From: SYIM01 sp041182885
GTDB taxonomy: Bacteria > Pseudomonadota > Gammaproteobacteria > Burkholderiales > Burkholderiaceae_E
Assembly: GCA_049423065.1 (NCBI GenBank)
Contig: JBMSQB010000133.1
Location: 1-7,306 of the forward strand
DNA length: 7,306 nucleotides
Reading direction: 5' to 3'
A program made the position numbers and the translations under genes. Positions 6,961-7,306 of the stretch are shown piece by piece. The notes beneath the pieces were generated by a model. It saw only the letters and a program-made list of their open reading frames with translations. It was not told the origin of the DNA and searched no databases. Positions within the stretch are counted from its first letter, which is position 1, and the number at the start of each line of letters is the position of its first letter.

Positions 6961-7306
6961 ATGGATCCAAGAGCTTCCATCCACAACATCGAGATCGCAG
7001 GTTGTAAAGGTCTGGCCGTGCGTGTCACCGCGGCCCTGGCGCTCGCCCTGGCGGGCGTCGCTCCGGTCGCCACGGCACAGACCGCCGCACCCGCTGCCTC
7101 CGCGACCCGCGAGGTCGACCTGCCGCTTGCGCCTTTTGTGCGGCAGATCCGCGAGGCGAACAAGGCGATCCTGTCCAAGCGGAACGAGCAGGCGATTGCC
7201 GGCACCGGCATCGAGCGCGCCAACGCGGCATTCCAGCCGCAGGCATCGGTATCGGTACTGAACGGTCGCCAGCGAACCCCCAACACCCCTGAAGAGAACA
7301 TCATCC
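6961..7306 (+). CDS. TolC-family outer-membrane channel protein, 3'-partial
   Basis: The frame runs off the right edge. A signal peptide is visible, with hydrophobic core VTAALALALAGVAPVA and a likely cleavage site after ATA, before QTAAP. The mature start reads LAPFVRQIREANKAILSKRN, EQAIAGTGIERANAAF and QPQASVSVLNG. This is the classic TolC-family opening: an N-terminal helix with small residues, then an 'A-x-F-x-PQ' turn into a beta-strand. The family forms trimeric outer-membrane/periplasmic tunnels for type I secretion and efflux. The substrate is unknown; the giant protein 3 nt upstream of the longest frame is a candidate. ATG 6961 is used as a compromise. GTG 6838 has the strongest ribosome-binding site but adds 41 residues. 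GTG 7018 (AAAGG 7 nt upstream) gives the most ordinary signal peptide, starting MRVTAALAL, and fits the point where codon bias becomes strong. Family call is firm, start is not. Confidence 0.82.
   Translation, partial: MDPRASIHNIEIAGCKGLAVRVTAALALALAGVAPVATAQTAAPAASATREVDLPLAPFVRQIREANKAILSKRNEQAIAGTGIERANAAFQPQASVSVLNGRQRTPNTPEENII
7006..7010 (+). promoter_or_regulatory. Ribosome-binding site ahead of GTG 7018
   Basis: AAAGG lies 7 nt before GTG 7018. This start yields a compact signal peptide of about 20 residues, and codon bias becomes high immediately after it. It is a plausible true start of the TolC-like gene. Confidence 0.4.

Noticed and set aside
6954..7007. Small out-of-frame ORF of 17 codons, and another of 11 codons at 6914-6949
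   Set aside because: Neither has a well-spaced ribosome-binding site and the peptides show no pattern. The stop codons fall next to the ribosome-binding sites of the next starts, which is suggestive but weak.
6961..7010. Lipobox-like IAGC in the translated leader
   Set aside because: The four residues fit a lipobox, but no hydrophobic core precedes the Cys. The real hydrophobic core comes after it, so a lipoprotein signal is not supported.
6521..7304. Minus-strand frames across the C-terminus and TolC-like gene
   Set aside because: They overlap a convincing Pro-rich coding tail and a convincing signal peptide plus TolC start on the plus strand. Their products look like random high-GC translations.

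Overview
The window comes from a high-GC Gram-negative bacterium, most likely a proteobacterium and perhaps a betaproteobacterium. The Gram-negative call rests on a TolC-type outer-membrane protein at the right edge and a giant secreted beta-helix protein filling the rest. The genus cannot be named from this sequence.

Bases 1-6834 are one uninterrupted plus-strand reading frame that is already open at the left edge. At least 2277 codons of a giant hemagglutinin/adhesin-like protein are visible and its N-terminus is missing. In order it shows: (i) an array of about 13 diverged beta-strand modules of 106-137 residues (1 to about 5540); (ii) within that array, two copies of a distinct larger module about 3.63 kb apart (about 361-933 and 3991-4563); (iii) a glycine-rich non-modular beta-helix end domain (about 5461-5940); (iv) a low-complexity linker and a Pro/Ala-rich stretch (about 5935-6579); (v) a short basic, Trp-containing segment and an acidic tail (about 6595-6831). 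I found no cysteine in the visible protein. I see no C-terminal autotransporter barrel and no tandem RTX repeats.

Three bases after the stop, a second frame opens and runs off the right edge. It encodes a signal peptide and the first helix of a TolC-family outer-membrane channel. The start is ambiguous: three in-frame starts (GTG 6838, ATG 6961, GTG 7018) each have a purine-rich ribosome-binding site, and the 180 bases between the first and last have clearly weaker codon bias than the sequence after them.

The two genes probably form an operon for a giant surface or secreted protein and at least one outer-membrane export component. FHA-like proteins are normally exported by a TpsB/FhaC pore, so a TolC-type neighbour is the most interesting functional hint here. 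Whether the TolC protein exports the giant protein cannot be decided from this window. No RNA genes, insertion sequences, CRISPR arrays or convincing terminators were seen.
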